This document shows, piece by piece, positions 35,109-46,610 of a stretch of DNA of 64,000 nt (positions are counted from its first letter, which is position 1; every line of letters starts with the position of its first letter). Below the pieces are notes generated by a model. The model had not been told where the DNA came from, ran no database searches, and was given only the letters and a program-made list of their open reading frames with translations. Source of the stretch: Ophiosphaerella korrae (Eukaryota > Ascomycota > Dothideomycetes > Pleosporales > Phaeosphaeriaceae); contig JALNQF010000030.1 of the NCBI GenBank assembly GCA_028456385.1, positions 62,001 through 126,000 on the forward strand, in the 5' to 3' direction. Both the position numbers and the translations under genes were made by a program.

Positions 35109-36707
35109 TCAAGCAGTGAACACCCACTTTACACCCTCCCATCCCTTCCTTCTCGTTAGTTTCACCTTCACATCCCTTACTGGTTTCGTAACTACCAATG
35201 GAAACTGCTTGTCATTTCTCGCCGGGTTCCATTGCACCTTCTCTGATCCCTCAATAGGCATCATATCAAACCCAAGAGCTAGAATAGCCGCGAGACTCGT
35301 GATTTCCATCTGCGCGAAATGGCGTCCCGGGCAGCGACTGACGCCGCCACCGAAGCCACGAAAAGCAGCTGGATGAACTTGGTTGCTCTTGGCATCTGTT
35401 ACACTACCATCGGCATTGGTTTTGTTTCCGTTCGCATTGTAGAAGAATCGGCGGGGATTGAAAGATGGCGCGTCGGGTCCCCAGATCTCAGTGTCGGAGT
35501 GCAAGACCCCGCCAGCGATCTGGACCACACTGCCTTTGCGAAGGAGGTATGTGTCTGCGAGAATCGTGTCTTCAAGCACGACGCGCGCCGATGTCATGGG
35601 CGCGTTGAGTCGTATCGTTTCTCGGCAGGTCGAGTTGAGCAGTGGGCAGGCGTCTCTCAACTTCGAGAATGAAATCGAGCAGGGGGCTTCAAAAGCATTG
35701 GTATACACCTCATCTCGGATTTCCGCGAGCAGATCCGGACGACTGAAAATATTGTTCACAACCCAAAAGGACGTTATGCTTGCATTGCTGTTGAAACCAA
35801 AACTCATCCCCATTTCTAAACGGGCATGCTCAGGTGGGGAAATGCCTTCCTCTTCATGCATCCTTTTTCTTTCTTGCAGGAATGGGAGTGACTGACTGTC
35901 GTGACCGTTTTCCGCGTATTCAATGAAACCCTTTACGCAGGCTTCCATCCCATTATACGCCTTTCTAGCAAAAATCTTGGGGAGAATATTGACTGCGTAT
36001 CCCACAACGCCGTCATCCCATTCCCAGTATTTGTCAAGCAATTCGGGATGTACTGCAAATGGGTTCTGCGGTCCATAGAAGCTGTTCATGGAGGCCGCTG
36101 TGATCTCTCTTATAATTGCATGGTATAGATTTATTTCTTCGCCGTCTTTGATGGTGTTGATGTAACCGCTCAAGTGGTTCAATTGGGTTTGCGCGATGTC
36201 TGAGATCCTATGCGCTGCCAAGGGCGGATTTATCATGTCGTGGGCTCGGTTGATCATGCGTCTCCGCCCTTCCTCCTTTGCTGTAGGGTCTTGTATGATA
36301 TGTTTGCTCTCGGCGTTGCAACCGACGAGGCGAGTGCTCACTTGAACCACCAACTCATCGAAGTCCAGGGTCGAAGCAGCACGTTGAACGGCTACAGCAA
36401 GCATTGGCGAGGTAACGACGTAGGTTCGCCCATTGAGCATCGGGAGGGTAAATATTGGGAGCTTGCATTTCTCGCTATTTGTATCATGAGCTTCGCACAT
36501 TAATGGTGTAGTACGTCCTCACCTGATTCTCTTGAGGTACAGCGGTCCTTCGGTAAGCATACCAATCAGGTGCCCAAAGAAAGGAACTCGAGGGTGAACC
36601 ACAACAGGTTCTCGCGAGTCGACGTTAATGTGTAGGAGGCCAGGTATATAAATTGCTGCAGCAATTGCTAGCACAGCAGCCCCTAGAGCCATGGTGGAAA
36701 TAGCCAT
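35109..36707 (-). CDS. Cytochrome P450 with atypical I-helix
   Basis: Two exons (36707-36523, 36474-35109), 48-nt intron, 516 aa. An N-terminal membrane anchor (ALGAAVLAIAAAIYIPGLL) precedes the Pro-rich hinge. The ExxR motif is ETIR starting at residue 347. The heme-binding loop is FGGGVSRCPG with Cys443 as thiolate ligand. The I-helix, where most P450s have A/G-G-x-D/E-T-T/S, reads GFNSNASITSFW at residues 288-299. The usual acid-Thr pair is absent, as in CYP7/CYP8-type enzymes, so the chemistry may differ from ordinary monooxygenation. The start at 36707 is the first ATG; a longer frame exists only from GTG. It is divergent from the AIM6-like gene with a 448-bp shared promoter. Substrate unknown. 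Confidence 0.87.
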
Positions 36708-37155
36708 CTTGAAATGCGTCTGTTCAATGGCTCGAAGAACGAGACTCGAAAAGGGTGGCTCAGGGCCTTGTACCACTGTTGTAACGCAAGGTCCGACTTG
36801 CGATGAAGCGCTCTAGTCTCGCGGCATCAGATCGTTATTGGCTTCTAAGGCGTTATCCTTGATCAAATTAGTATTCATCTGGGGCGCAAGCGACCTCCAT
36901 CGTCTCATTGCAATCCGTGGGTTGCCTTGATTGTCGTAGCTGAAAGCGATTTGCGACCAGTGTCCAGCTGTGCAGCACGGGCCGAATATAGCCTTTTTGG
37001 ATTGGCCGGAACGTTGCGGGTTCCTGGCTCACACCGACTCCACCGTGACATCTTTGACATTTGATATGTACCAGTAAACAGATATAAGAAGCATATTACC
37101 ACTGCAGTTGTCATTTGCTTTCTTTCTAGGCTTACTTCGTTTGTTGTAAATCAGG
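36708..37155. promoter_or_regulatory. Shared divergent promoter of P450 and AIM6-like genes
   Basis: The two start codons lie 448 bases apart on opposite strands, with no other gene between, so the regulatory DNA must be shared. No specific operator was identified. Confidence 0.5.
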
Positions 37156-38261
37156 ATGCACTCGTTCACTCTTCCTTTAGCCGCTTTGTTCACTGGCTCC
37201 TTCGCTTCATACTCAGATGCATTGCAAAACATCCTGATGAACACGGACAGGTCTGACAAGTACCACTATCCAACCGATTTTACACGCGACATTATTCCGA
37301 AACCGTTTCACAGTCACAATGACTACTGGCGCGATGTTCCGTTCTACTCGGGGCTGTCATACGGCGCAATTTCAACCGAGGCTGATGTTTGGTTGATCAA
37401 TGGAACCTTATATGTAAGACTGAACATTCGTTGACCTTCCTACCTTGTAGCCGCTGTAAACGTATTCTGTGGCATATCGTCACTGTTCCTCAGCTCTTTC
37501 TGATTTCCTGCTTCACATATGTAGTCGTGTGACTTAGCATCCACTCTCCCAAACTAGATAGAGCCCACGTCTCTAACATATCACAGGTCGGCCATGAGCC
37601 TAGCGCCCTCACTGACACTCGAACTCTCTCGTCATTATACATTGAACCCATATTGTCCACATTGCATCGCCTGAATCCCCAAACTCGCTTTGCTCAGGAA
37701 GGCGAACAGAATGGCGTCTTTGATACATCATCAGGTCAGACGCTATACTTTTTCATCGATCTCAAGACCGCCGCAGATGAGACTTGGCCCGCTGTTCTCG
37801 CAGCCCTAGAACCGCTTCGCCAGGGAAAATGGCTGACGACCTTTGATGGGAAGGGGCGATTCAATCGTCCCATCACCGTAATTGGGACTGGAAATACGCA
37901 ACTTTCAGACGTTAGAAATTACCTACCACGGGACATGTTTTTCGATGCTCCGCTGTCTCAATTAAATGCTTCGCCGTATGCCAACTTAACGGCGAACGAG
38001 AGCCCTATCGCTAGTACAGATTTTGCGGCAAGCTTTGGAAATGTGCGAAAACGCGAAATGAATGATACGCAATTAAAAACTCTACGGGAGCAGGTTGGCC
38101 TTGCGCACGAAAAGGGAATACAGGCGCGGTATTGGAACCAGCCTGCATACCCAATTGGCACACGCAACGCGATTTGGAGGATTCTATGGGAAGAAGGTGT
38201 TGATTTTGTTAATGTAGACGATTTGAAGGGTGCAAGTGAGTTTTGGGAGGGAAGTGGTTAG
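37156..38261 (+). CDS. AIM6-like secreted PLC-type phosphodiesterase
   Basis: Two exons (37156-37413, 37587-38261) with a 173-nt intron give 310 aa. A signal peptide (MHSFTLPLAALFTGSFAS) is followed by the family's catalytic-barrel start, PKPFHSHNDYWRDVPFYSGL, and by AISTEADVWLINGTLY joined across the intron to VGHEPSALTDTRTL. These blocks match the fungal Aim6 (altered inheritance of mitochondria 6) group of PLC-like TIM-barrel phosphodiesterases, where the first His and the Glu/Asp in STEADVW are the expected acid-base and metal positions. The later YFFIDLKT and GIQARYWNQPAYP segments also fit. Substrate in this group is not established. The C-terminus is complete with no extra domain. Paired head-to-head with the P450. 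Confidence 0.83.
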
Positions 38262-39179
38262 GCACTAATTCTGCCGTCCCAATATTCGAATTTGAAACAC
38301 TCGCATCTCCCTACCAAATCAAGAAAATCTCGACGGGATGATCCGTCTCGTTTACCTCATCTCCACACAGATCCGTCGCTGACCCCACCCCTAGATCAAC
38401 AATACCGTTCACTTTACCACTGAGATACCCGATTTAACGTGCATCTGAACCAAATACACTTTCTTGCTCCACACTGGCGGCCCTTCATCCCAACCTCGGC
38501 GCACACGCCACGTCTTATTGGTCCTTGGCCACCGGAACTCCACCCCGAAAAGTGCCATCGTGACCTGCTATAGGTATACTAGCGACGGGTAGCCCCACTG
38601 TGTGCCCTGCATACTTGCGCCAAAAACCTGCGACACCGGACCGAATAATAGCACAATCAGGGTTCAGTTTGTGTAAATATGCACGTCGGGTTGACTACGG
38701 TAGTATTGACGGATAACGGCTGGTTGGGTATGGATAGGGCTGCGAGGTGATGGGCGGTTGGGCAGTTGGGCAGTTGGAGAACGAGGGAATTAGGAGTGCT
38801 TCTATAATTTGGAAACTACGATATTATCATCTCCTAAAACGATTTGTTCTTCATGAGTGTGCAATAGCTAGGTGAGCATGGTTGAACGTGCCGTAATGGT
38901 GTAACTTGATTGTTGAACGACAAAATCACGAAAGTGGAAGAAAGTGGAAGATCTGATTCTGATGAGAGCAGGAATATATATTGACATTTGACCAAATATA
39001 ATGTCTTTCAAACTCCATCATCACGCCGCTGATGATATCCCTATACCTAACGCCTTGTCCCATGATTGAGGTGAAAATGATGATGTCCGAATTCGATTCT
39101 GGCTCGAGGTCATGAATCACTGAACGCTAATACGTTGGTGATAGAAGAAAAGAAGAGGCCGTAGATCAACGAGCGGGTG
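38262..39179. other. Intergenic region
   Basis: Tail-to-tail spacer. It contains a short GGGCAGTT tandem at about 38757-38776 and nothing else recognisable. Confidence 0.45.
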
Positions 39180-39489
39180 CTATGAGGTTTCGGTCGACGA
39201 CATAGTTTGAAGTGATTGGCCTGACGATGATGATGAGCTGCTTCGTCGGCGAGCAGAGTCGGCAGCAGTGCTAAGCTGGCGCTTGGTGTACTCGTGCATA
39301 ATCCTATACAATGTTAATGAGGCGTATACGGAAAGCAAGACGAGTAAGAGCATACCTCTGGTAGGCTGACATGGCAGCCTCAGGGTTGTTGGGGTCGAAG
39401 TTGTTTGTGAAGGTGTGTTGAGCACTCATGGGCTCTGAGAATCCCTCTGAGACGTAGACTTGTTGACGCTGTTGAGTCATGGCGGCCAT
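39180..39489 (-). CDS. Small conserved fungal protein, function unknown
   Basis: Two exons (39489-39356, 39303-39180) with a 52-nt intron give 85 aa. The protein is MAAMTQQRQQVYVSEGFSEP at the start. It has a central FDPNNPEAAMSAYQRIMHEY that spans the intron and looks like a short amphipathic helix, then a basic, Ser-rich tail. The in-frame junction (CAGAG|G) and good splice signals support a real gene. No signal peptide or membrane segment is present. I believe similar short proteins occur across Pezizomycotina, but this could not be checked. The leader carries a GATG microsatellite immediately upstream. Confidence 0.68.
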
Positions 39490-39530
39490 TTCCACGGAGT
39501 AAAGTGATAAAGTATCGAAATCTAGAGCGT

Positions 39531-39564
39531 GATGGATGGATGGATGGATGGATGGATGGATGGA
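39531..39564. repeat. (GATG)n microsatellite
   Basis: About eight tandem GATG units in the presumed 5' leader of the small minus-strand gene. Confidence 0.9.
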
Positions 39565-40377
39565 AGAGATGTTGAAGTCGTAGATGGATGTTGAAGAGCG
39601 TCTTGGTGGTGGTCACAAGTTGGAAGCGGGGAGTCGATATATACCTCCTTGCCTGCCTCCCATGGTACGCACAGATGCACCACAATCCCTCTGGAGCCCA
39701 TCACCGCCGCATAAAGTAAGAGATCGCCGGTGGTATTGGCGTACAGAAGACCCACACAAGTTCGAGTTTGAAGCCAGTGATCTACAGGGTCCTTCTTTGT
39801 ATCTAGTGCTCAAAGCATCCACTTCGGGGTCCATACGTCGCCAATGAGGAGCGGCCGATGTAGACACCCTGGTTTGCCCGTCGTGTAGAGGCAGCGAATC
39901 GTTGCCGCTGTGATGATCTCGCCCGGCCAGCGGTGACGGATCCCGGAATCAAGGGTCCAGGTGGCCTACAGGATTGCAGAATGAACCAAAGCCTATGTGG
40001 GCCAGTCACCGAAGACTTTGGGTATGTCCGCAAGAAATGAGTGGTGCTGCGATTGGATTTAGGAGCAGTGTTGCTTTCACTACTCCTCAGGAGCATCTAC
40101 AAACATGGCAAAGACAGATCAGCATCAGGAACTGGCCGTGGCAACAAACACTATGTTGAAATGGCACATTGCCTTAGCGGCACGGGGCATCGCCATGGCA
40201 GCATTGTCCACAAGATGGGCATGGGCCTCTGAGAATGAGGAGCCAGTCCATAGCAGGCCATGACGCGCATGACGCTTTGCTGCCGCACTGGGTAGGGCTC
40301 TCAAGGATGCGGCGAGCCGCAGTGAGGACGACGTCAGATATGAAGCAACGTCTCCACGATGAACGACTTGTTCCACC

Positions 40378-40441
40378 TACTGAAGCCCCCGAATGCGTTG
40401 CAACTAATATTTTAGTTGCAACGCATTCGGGGGCTTCAGTA
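40378..40441. mobile_element. Perfect 64-nt palindrome, probable mini-MITE with TA duplication
   Basis: Two 29-nt arms beginning ACTGAAGCCCCCGAATGCG are exact reverse complements around a 4-nt centre (TATT). The palindrome extends to flanking TA on both sides, consistent with a Tc1/mariner-type TA target duplication and TIRs starting CTGAAGCCCC. There is no interior. It would form a very stable hairpin in single-stranded DNA or RNA. Confidence 0.7.
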
Positions 40442-42794
40442 ATTGTCTACCTAGTGTCGTGCCTATCGACGTCATGCTGGTAGGGGTAGGGCTTCAACTA
40501 AACCCGGTTAGGTAAGGGACGGCGTAAACTGACGCAGGGCAACAGCGCGGCTCGCGCTTTCCTACCCTGCCACATGCCACATTTTAGACAAATGTTTTGG
40601 CCTCACAATGACGGTGGACAGGCATGTAGGCATCTGCCCAAGCGCTGTTGTATCCAAATTCAGCCTTATCTCTTACTGTATCTCGTCACAATTCCCATGC
40701 AGGTACCACAAGCGAAAAGAAATAGTTGCTATGGTTGCCTGATGATGTAGAGAACATCATCTTAGAGAACATCATCATACTCCCTGCTCAGAGCACCTTG
40801 CGTGTGCATGTTCCTCTTCCGGATATGGCACGTCGACGAGTCTGATGTCGAGGCTATTTTCCAGATCACCTTTGCGATAAGGAAGTTTGAAGGGATTCGC
40901 TATTTTATCGTCTACCAATCCCTCCCCATTGTTTCCTTCAATTGCTCCGTCGCGACTCACGATGCGTCATTGCTTTCACTACACCACAACGCACAGACTG
41001 CACTGCCATGATGCGATTCTACATTTCCCCACTTCTATTCATTCTCATTCTTTTCTTTCCATGTTCAATCAAGACCAGAATCTCTCCAGTTTTCGTGCCG
41101 CCTCTTCCACACGACTCGCTCCACATGGCCGTGCAGTTATGTTGTCTATCTGTAGATCATATCCTCTTTGCTCGCCACCAGTGTCAGACATCCTTACCGC
41201 AGAACAGCTCAATCTAACAGCCCCGCTTGCTCATATGCAGGGACTTCAACTTTCAGTGTGTAATATGTCTACTGACTTTGTTACGACAGATCGTCACTAG
41301 ATTGTCGGCATTGAGCTGCGCCAGCTATGGGAGGATTACTCCATCCGCAAGGACTGCTCCACTCATGGAGTTACTCTCCCGTACATGCTTCATGGCCTAC
41401 TGCCTATGCACTCATCAGACCTTACCGGGCAAAGCAAAGCGCAAGGCCCGTGGTCTAGTCGTAGTGTCGCAATGTTGTAGCCGCCTCGCTCGTGAGCATT
41501 CGGCAGCAAGAACTCAGGAGCCACAGCGAGCTGCTCGAACCCACCAAGCATAAAGCATATCCTCCCATTCCCAATAGGTACTCCTTTTGCGACACCTGTA
41601 AGGTGCCGTCACAGTGCAGCCGAGTGATCAGCAATGATGTCAACGCTCGTCGATATCCAAAATGGGAACCACACAGCGCTACGTAACGTGGCTTTGTAAA
41701 CCCTGCGAAGCTGCATGTACGCATGCACGACCATGGGGTCTGCCTTTCCTTCGGTACACTTGTTTGTTGAGTCTATGCGCATCACAATATAGTTTGTGCG
41801 AATTAGCATACCGCTGTGTTCAGCTGGAGCTACAGCGCGATGGCCAGCGTCTTGTTCTAGAGGGATTAAGTATCACCGGTGACACGCTGGATAGGCAAGT
41901 TGTGACTCTAGTAACACCTGCGCAAAGCGTAGGCAGGCACATATACACACACAGCCAATCAAAAACTCACATAACAATGACCTGCTAGCACAAACCACAC
42001 ATCCATGTAAGGCTAGATAATAAATATTCGACATATGTCTAACTAGAGCACTTCCGTAGATGCGTTAAATCACCACCATGACATCATTCTACGCATATGT
42101 TTTCCCCTTCTCAATCATCTAGCATGTCTTAAGACCCCCGTTATAGTTATGCTATTACAGCCGCTAACATAGCATTCCGAAGCCGCTATGACGCGAACAG
42201 CTGAAGTTCCTTGCCGCCTTACATCCTTACTGCGCATCGTTAGACGACGCATCGACAGAAATGCCTATACGGACCTTGGTTCAGCCATTGTCATCCGGTG
42301 TGTGTTTACTTGACGCGACATTCCAACTATGTGTTTCCACGATATCAACTAAATGTAAATAAGGTAATACAATTTGGTGGTGCATAGTGATAGTAGTAAA
42401 AAGGACAACCACGAGAGTCGCCGTATATTCTTTATCACATATAAAATGAAATATACGTCGTAGCTCATAACCATGTTCAATTACAGCACCGTCTAGCGAA
42501 TGCAGATAATTAAGTTTGCACAAGTGGTCTGATGGTTCGACGCGCAGCCGCACAACATTGTTTAGCGCGTGTGCACTATGCTATTGCTACTGAATATGTT
42601 CAGCGTCAAGAACTAGTGCAATGCTATGCCTGAAGGATGGCAAAACCTCAGTAGCCATGAATTTTAGGCACAATGTCAAATCAGAACTAGGCTAAGAGGC
42701 TCTAAGCAGGAACGGTGTTGCGTAATAAATCAACCGAGGAATTGTAATTTCGGCACCCTTAAAATCATAAATACCGCCCTCGTATTTTATTGAT
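40442..42794. other. Gene-poor interval
   Basis: No supported gene. A minus-strand frame at 40775-40960 has a protein-like stretch (NPFKLPYRKGDLENSLDIRL) but no start, continuation or recognised family. A plus-strand frame from 41008 begins with a hydrophobic stretch but has no further support. Confidence 0.4.
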
Positions 42795-43325
42795 TCATTC
42801 ACATTGTCTCAAAGTTTGGGAGATAGATGTGCGGCTAAGCTTGCAGCTTGCAATCGCCTCGATTTCTACATTGGCTCCTTGTAGCGAAAGCTACGCAACT
42901 GCAACGCATGTTCGGCTCTAGCCATTGATTAGGGTTCCACAGATTTGACCTTGCTAACGTTTAAGACTTACCGGTTTTGGATCGGCTGAGAAGAACTCCA
43001 GGTATGCCCGGTTTACCTCGGCGTAATGTTCCATGCTTGACAGGAAAATTGTAGCTTTTACAACGTTCGTTGGCTGTGTATCAGCCCTCTTAAGTATCGC
43101 GTCAAGATTGTTCAGAACCTGCTTCTATAATAATAATTAGATTATGTCTCTCCGCACAATGGCCGAAGATCAGGAATGGTAAACCGTTTTCTCATAAGCG
43201 TTGCCCGCAATCTTTTATGTCTGGGAGTGAATGCCTAGTGTTCCTGAACAGTAAACCATAGCATTGTAAATGATCGCTTGCGATAGGTGTGGGCTTGGAG
43301 CAGGAGCCTCACTGCTCAGAGACAT
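42795..43325 (-). pseudogene. RidA (YjgF/YER057c) imine deaminase pseudogene
   Basis: Three exons with intact splice signals (43325-43185, 43124-42972, 42917-42795) would encode 138 aa. Characteristic RidA blocks are APAPSPHLSQAIIYNAMVYC (the Ser-Gln-Ala-Ile and Tyr-Asn region), SGTLGI, KQVLNNLDAILKRADTQPTN, VVKATIFLSSMEHYAEVNRA, FFSADPKP, and after intron 2 RTCVAVA, the conserved Arg that binds the carboxylate, then NVEIEAIAS. Two in-frame nonsense codons interrupt it: TAA at 43215-43217 (codon 37) and TAG at 42891-42893. Both could come from Gln codons by CpA-to-TpA change. Otherwise the gene is intact, so the loss looks recent; stop-codon readthrough is the alternative. Family knowledge: RidA hydrolyses reactive enamine/imine intermediates. 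It is divergent from the regulator at 43763. Confidence 0.85.
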
Positions 43326-43498
43326 AGCGAGGATTGCTGGAATTCTGATGTCAGGAAAAGTCCAAGCGAGGACATTAGATTCCGCATTATATATTTATTT
43401 GCACCGAGCTCGTTGCTCCCTAAGCCTAGGCGTCTATCCATAGGCATGTAGGTATGTGTTGACAATTTAGCAACAGTTGCTGAAAAGTGACTAGCTTG

Positions 43499-43514
43499 CG
43501 GAGTTCAGTCTCCG
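43499..43514. promoter_or_regulatory. Palindromic CGG-N10-CCG site, copy 1
   Basis: CGGAGTTCAGTCTCCG lies between the RidA pseudogene and the Zn2Cys6 gene. It has 5-nt inverted arms CGGAG/CTCCG. Inverted CGG triplets at fixed spacing are classic Zn2Cys6 dimer sites (N10 spacing as for Put3). It matches the two sites upstream of the oxidase at 13 of 16 positions. Confidence 0.65.
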
Positions 43515-43762
43515 GATCGCACCAGTGGCTCATCGTGGCTAAACGCCCGTGCTGCATATCAGTATTATTAGTGTTACGCCAATCTTGAACAAGATTAGTG
43601 ACAGGCAAAGACGTGGATCGCACGTGAACATCAGGTCGTCTAAGGCATTGCTGGGCGATGAATTAGTTGACCCATTTGATGATCTACCTATGCATCTATC
43701 TGTAACTGAACCGAGTGCGTGATTTGGATCAGCAATCGTTCCGGAACTTGCAGAGACGGCCA

Positions 43763-45771
43763 ATGTCAACGGCTCCGCTACCAGCATTGAACCAGGACGG
43801 CGGCACCGTTTATGGACCCCAACGAGAGAGGGCGTTGGCGTAAGTCAAGCTGCCTCCTCTCGAACACGACGTGGATGGCTAACTATTGCTATTAGATGTA
43901 AGCGATGCCAGTATAAAAAGGTAGTTCCTTCTGCACAAACTTGACATACTACATGTCTTTCATGCTGATGTAGAGAAGCTCAGATGCTCTAGAACTGTGC
44001 CATGCATCGCTTGCCAAAAAGCGAGAATTGAGTGTGAGTATAAACAAATAGATCGGAAACGAAGGCCGGCGTCGCAGGACCACGTCAACCTACTGCAAAA
44101 TCGAATTGCGTGGCTGGAAGACTTCGTTATTGAGCTTCAAAATGCCTCATTGGCGGAAAGGGATTCTAAACTGCGGGCTGTCAACCTCCCGTCATTTTCG
44201 TCTAGGCGATCAATTTCATCAACCGCCGAAACACAATTCAGTTCAGGGTTCTATCGAAATTCGAACCTGCATATGACATGTGACGGATCGCTGTCTTTTC
44301 ATGGACCCACAAGCATATACCACATGATTTCCGACGACAATTTTGAGATACTTGACGGGAGCAATCGGCATAGTCCGATACGAGATGAAGCATTCAAGAA
44401 TGCTGGTCACGTCTTGAAGCATTTTGACATCGACATCGATGCCGAGATCATCACTCAAACGCTCCTTCTTTTCTTCAAATGGCAATATCCAAACTACGTG
44501 TTCATTTACCGAGATGCATTCCTCAGGGATCATTATGGTGTTCGCCAAGAGGGCAAGTACTGGTCAACTTCTCTCTTATTGTCTATTTGCGCGTTGGGCT
44601 CTTTGATGCTACCAGACAGCGAGGGAGGAGATTTCGGAAGGCGGTGTCATGATGCCGCGGTAAGCATTGCTATAGTGGCTGACCTTATGAATCCCTCCAT
44701 CACCGCCGTCCAAACTTTCCTCTGTCTGGCTTTCTGCGAAATCGGCCTAGGTAATCTCTCGAAGGGCTGGGCATTTTCAGGTAGGATAGCAAGGCATTCA
44801 GGTCAGGTAAAATAGGTTAACGTCATTACCTCAGGTGTTGCGTTTCGAATGGCTCAAGATTTGGGCTTCCAAAAAGACCCCGAGACATGGGCATTACTTG
44901 ATCAGTCTTTAAATACGCACGAAGATGTCGAGGTTAGGAGACGGATTTACTGGGGCTGTTACATCTCAGACAAACTGATTAGTCTTATTTTTGGTCGGCC
45001 GGTGCAACTTTTGTACAGCGAAGCTGAAGTTCACGAATTGACGACCCAACCGTAAGCTGCTCCTCCCTCACGGTTTAGTGATGTAGCAATGACTAATTTG
45101 CAGCGACCCTGCGTTCATCTTGCCATGGCGCTCTGTTGGTTTCAACGACGATGCATACCGGCAGTACACTGATATATCAATGATACCTTACGTGAAGGAA
45201 CAGATCCAACTCGCACGGATTGTGGAACGCATGCTGAGCCTAATGTCGTCAGAATCTACTCAAAACATAAACCTCCGGCGACCGAACCTTGATGGTCTCA
45301 ATCATAGTCTACTTGAATGGAGGAGGAGACTCCCCGAATGGGCGGATTTCAAAATATGGGATACGATCGATCAGCCCTTGAAGCCGAGCATAGCTACAGT
45401 ACAGTACGTGTGGAAGACAATCGGACTAGACAGTGGTAGAAACTGATTTTTTTCATAGTCTTATGTATAACGCCGCCCGAATCGCTCTCAACTTCAATGA
45501 TGCAGCATTATGGGAAAGCTGTGGTCGCACAGACCAGGTTCGCGAGGCTTGCACGGCTGCCACTGTTGAGATTCATTCAATCCTACGCCGTTTTCGAAAG
45601 CATCATGGATTAAGTAATAGTCCTTTGATCATGGTATATGCTCTAGCTCAAGCCATTCAAGCCTCCAAAGAATTTGGCGCTAAAGAAGAAACCAAGAGTT
45701 TGATAAAAGGGTTGTCAGAATTTGCAACGACATGGCCTTTGGCAAACATGGTCATCTGCGGTAGATTATAA
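43763..45771 (+). CDS. Zn2Cys6 transcription factor, likely regulator of the RidA/DAO group
   Basis: Six exons (43763-43839, 43896-43920, 43979-44780, 44835-45051, 45104-45403, 45459-45771) give 577 aa with frame kept at every junction. The zinc cluster spans three exons: CKRCQYKK, then LRCSRTVPCIACQKARIEC, making C-x2-C-x6-C-x5-C-x2-C-x6-C near the N-terminus. The exact acceptor of exon 3 was chosen to give the canonical x6 spacing; an AG three bases upstream would give x7. A short coiled coil (LLQNRIAWLEDFVIELQN) follows for dimerisation. The fungal middle homology region includes RRRIYWGCYISDKLISLIFG. The last exon (HLMYNAARIAL) completes the domain. It lies between a RidA pseudogene and a D-amino-acid oxidase whose promoters share a CGG-N10-CCG palindrome. 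Confidence 0.85.
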
Positions 45772-46474
45772 AAAAGAATAAAGAAGGTATTACATTTGTT
45801 AATACAGGAGCAAGTAAGTTAACTAGTTTAGTTGATAGTTATCAAGTTTGCCCATCACCCTGCTGCACAGGCTCTAGAGCATGTACAAAGTTAGTGTACC
45901 ACCGGTTCCTTCGAACCAAGTCAGTATTTCCATGTTCTCCCTATGTGAAATTAACTTCATCGGAAGGCATAGGATAATTTCGAGTCTATAAAAAGCCATG
46001 TGCAGGGTCATAGCTCTACCATACCAAGGTTCATCTTTCAGGTCAAAGAAACAAAGGCTCCAAATACTGTCAAATTACCCTAAAATGCTGTTAATATCAG
46101 TAGGGATAGCTTTCTTTTCAAAAGTATCACTGATCGTAAATGCTGCCCTGTTGTACATAGCAACATTGGGCCCAAAGCCGCTGGAGATGTAAAGAAAAGA
46201 AGCGCAGTGATGAGCTGTGATATTTATACAATTCCAACCCTCTGTAGATGTGCTGCTATTAGGCATCAAGCTTGATTGTCTCATATCAAAGCTAATGAAG
46301 TCGTAGCATGATTTGCGGGTTTTGTAGGGTAAGCATCAGTTTCTAACCGACCATACTGTGGCTCCCTTACCTTTTGAGGTCAGACACCTACAATACAGAG
46401 TGCCATTCCCGGAAGCGTGACTGTGCAAAAGCGGTACTGATTTAAGAAGGCTAACCCATCTGTAATATATTTCT

Positions 46475-46490
46475 CGGAGTTTGCTCTCCG
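46475..46490. promoter_or_regulatory. Palindromic CGG-N10-CCG site, copy 2
   Basis: CGGAGTTTGCTCTCCG, about 680 bases upstream of the oxidase start. It is identical to copy 3, and the similarity extends rightward into TG..CT.AGA.ATGG flanking sequence. Confidence 0.7.
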
Positions 46491-46594
46491 TGGGCTAAGA
46501 ATTATGGGCCTTCGCATCAGGAATATTGACTCCCTCCAGGCAAGGTAAATTCAGCCCCAATATTTAGCGGCCTAGGCAGCTGTAGCTTGATTTC

Positions 46595-46610
46595 CGGAGT
46601 TTGCTCTCCG
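46595..46610. promoter_or_regulatory. Palindromic CGG-N10-CCG site, copy 3
   Basis: CGGAGTTTGCTCTCCG again, exactly 120 bases after copy 2. Two identical 16-nt palindromes this close are unlikely by chance and suggest cooperative binding of a Zn2Cys6 dimer upstream of the oxidase gene. Confidence 0.7.

Noticed and set aside
41008..41217. 69-codon frame beginning with a hydrophobic signal-like stretch
   Set aside because: No Cys pattern, no promoter support, and overlapping frames; signal-like starts occur by chance.
45998..46192. 64-codon frame with a hydrophobic C-terminal half
   Set aside because: No family recognised and no conserved context; kept only as a note.
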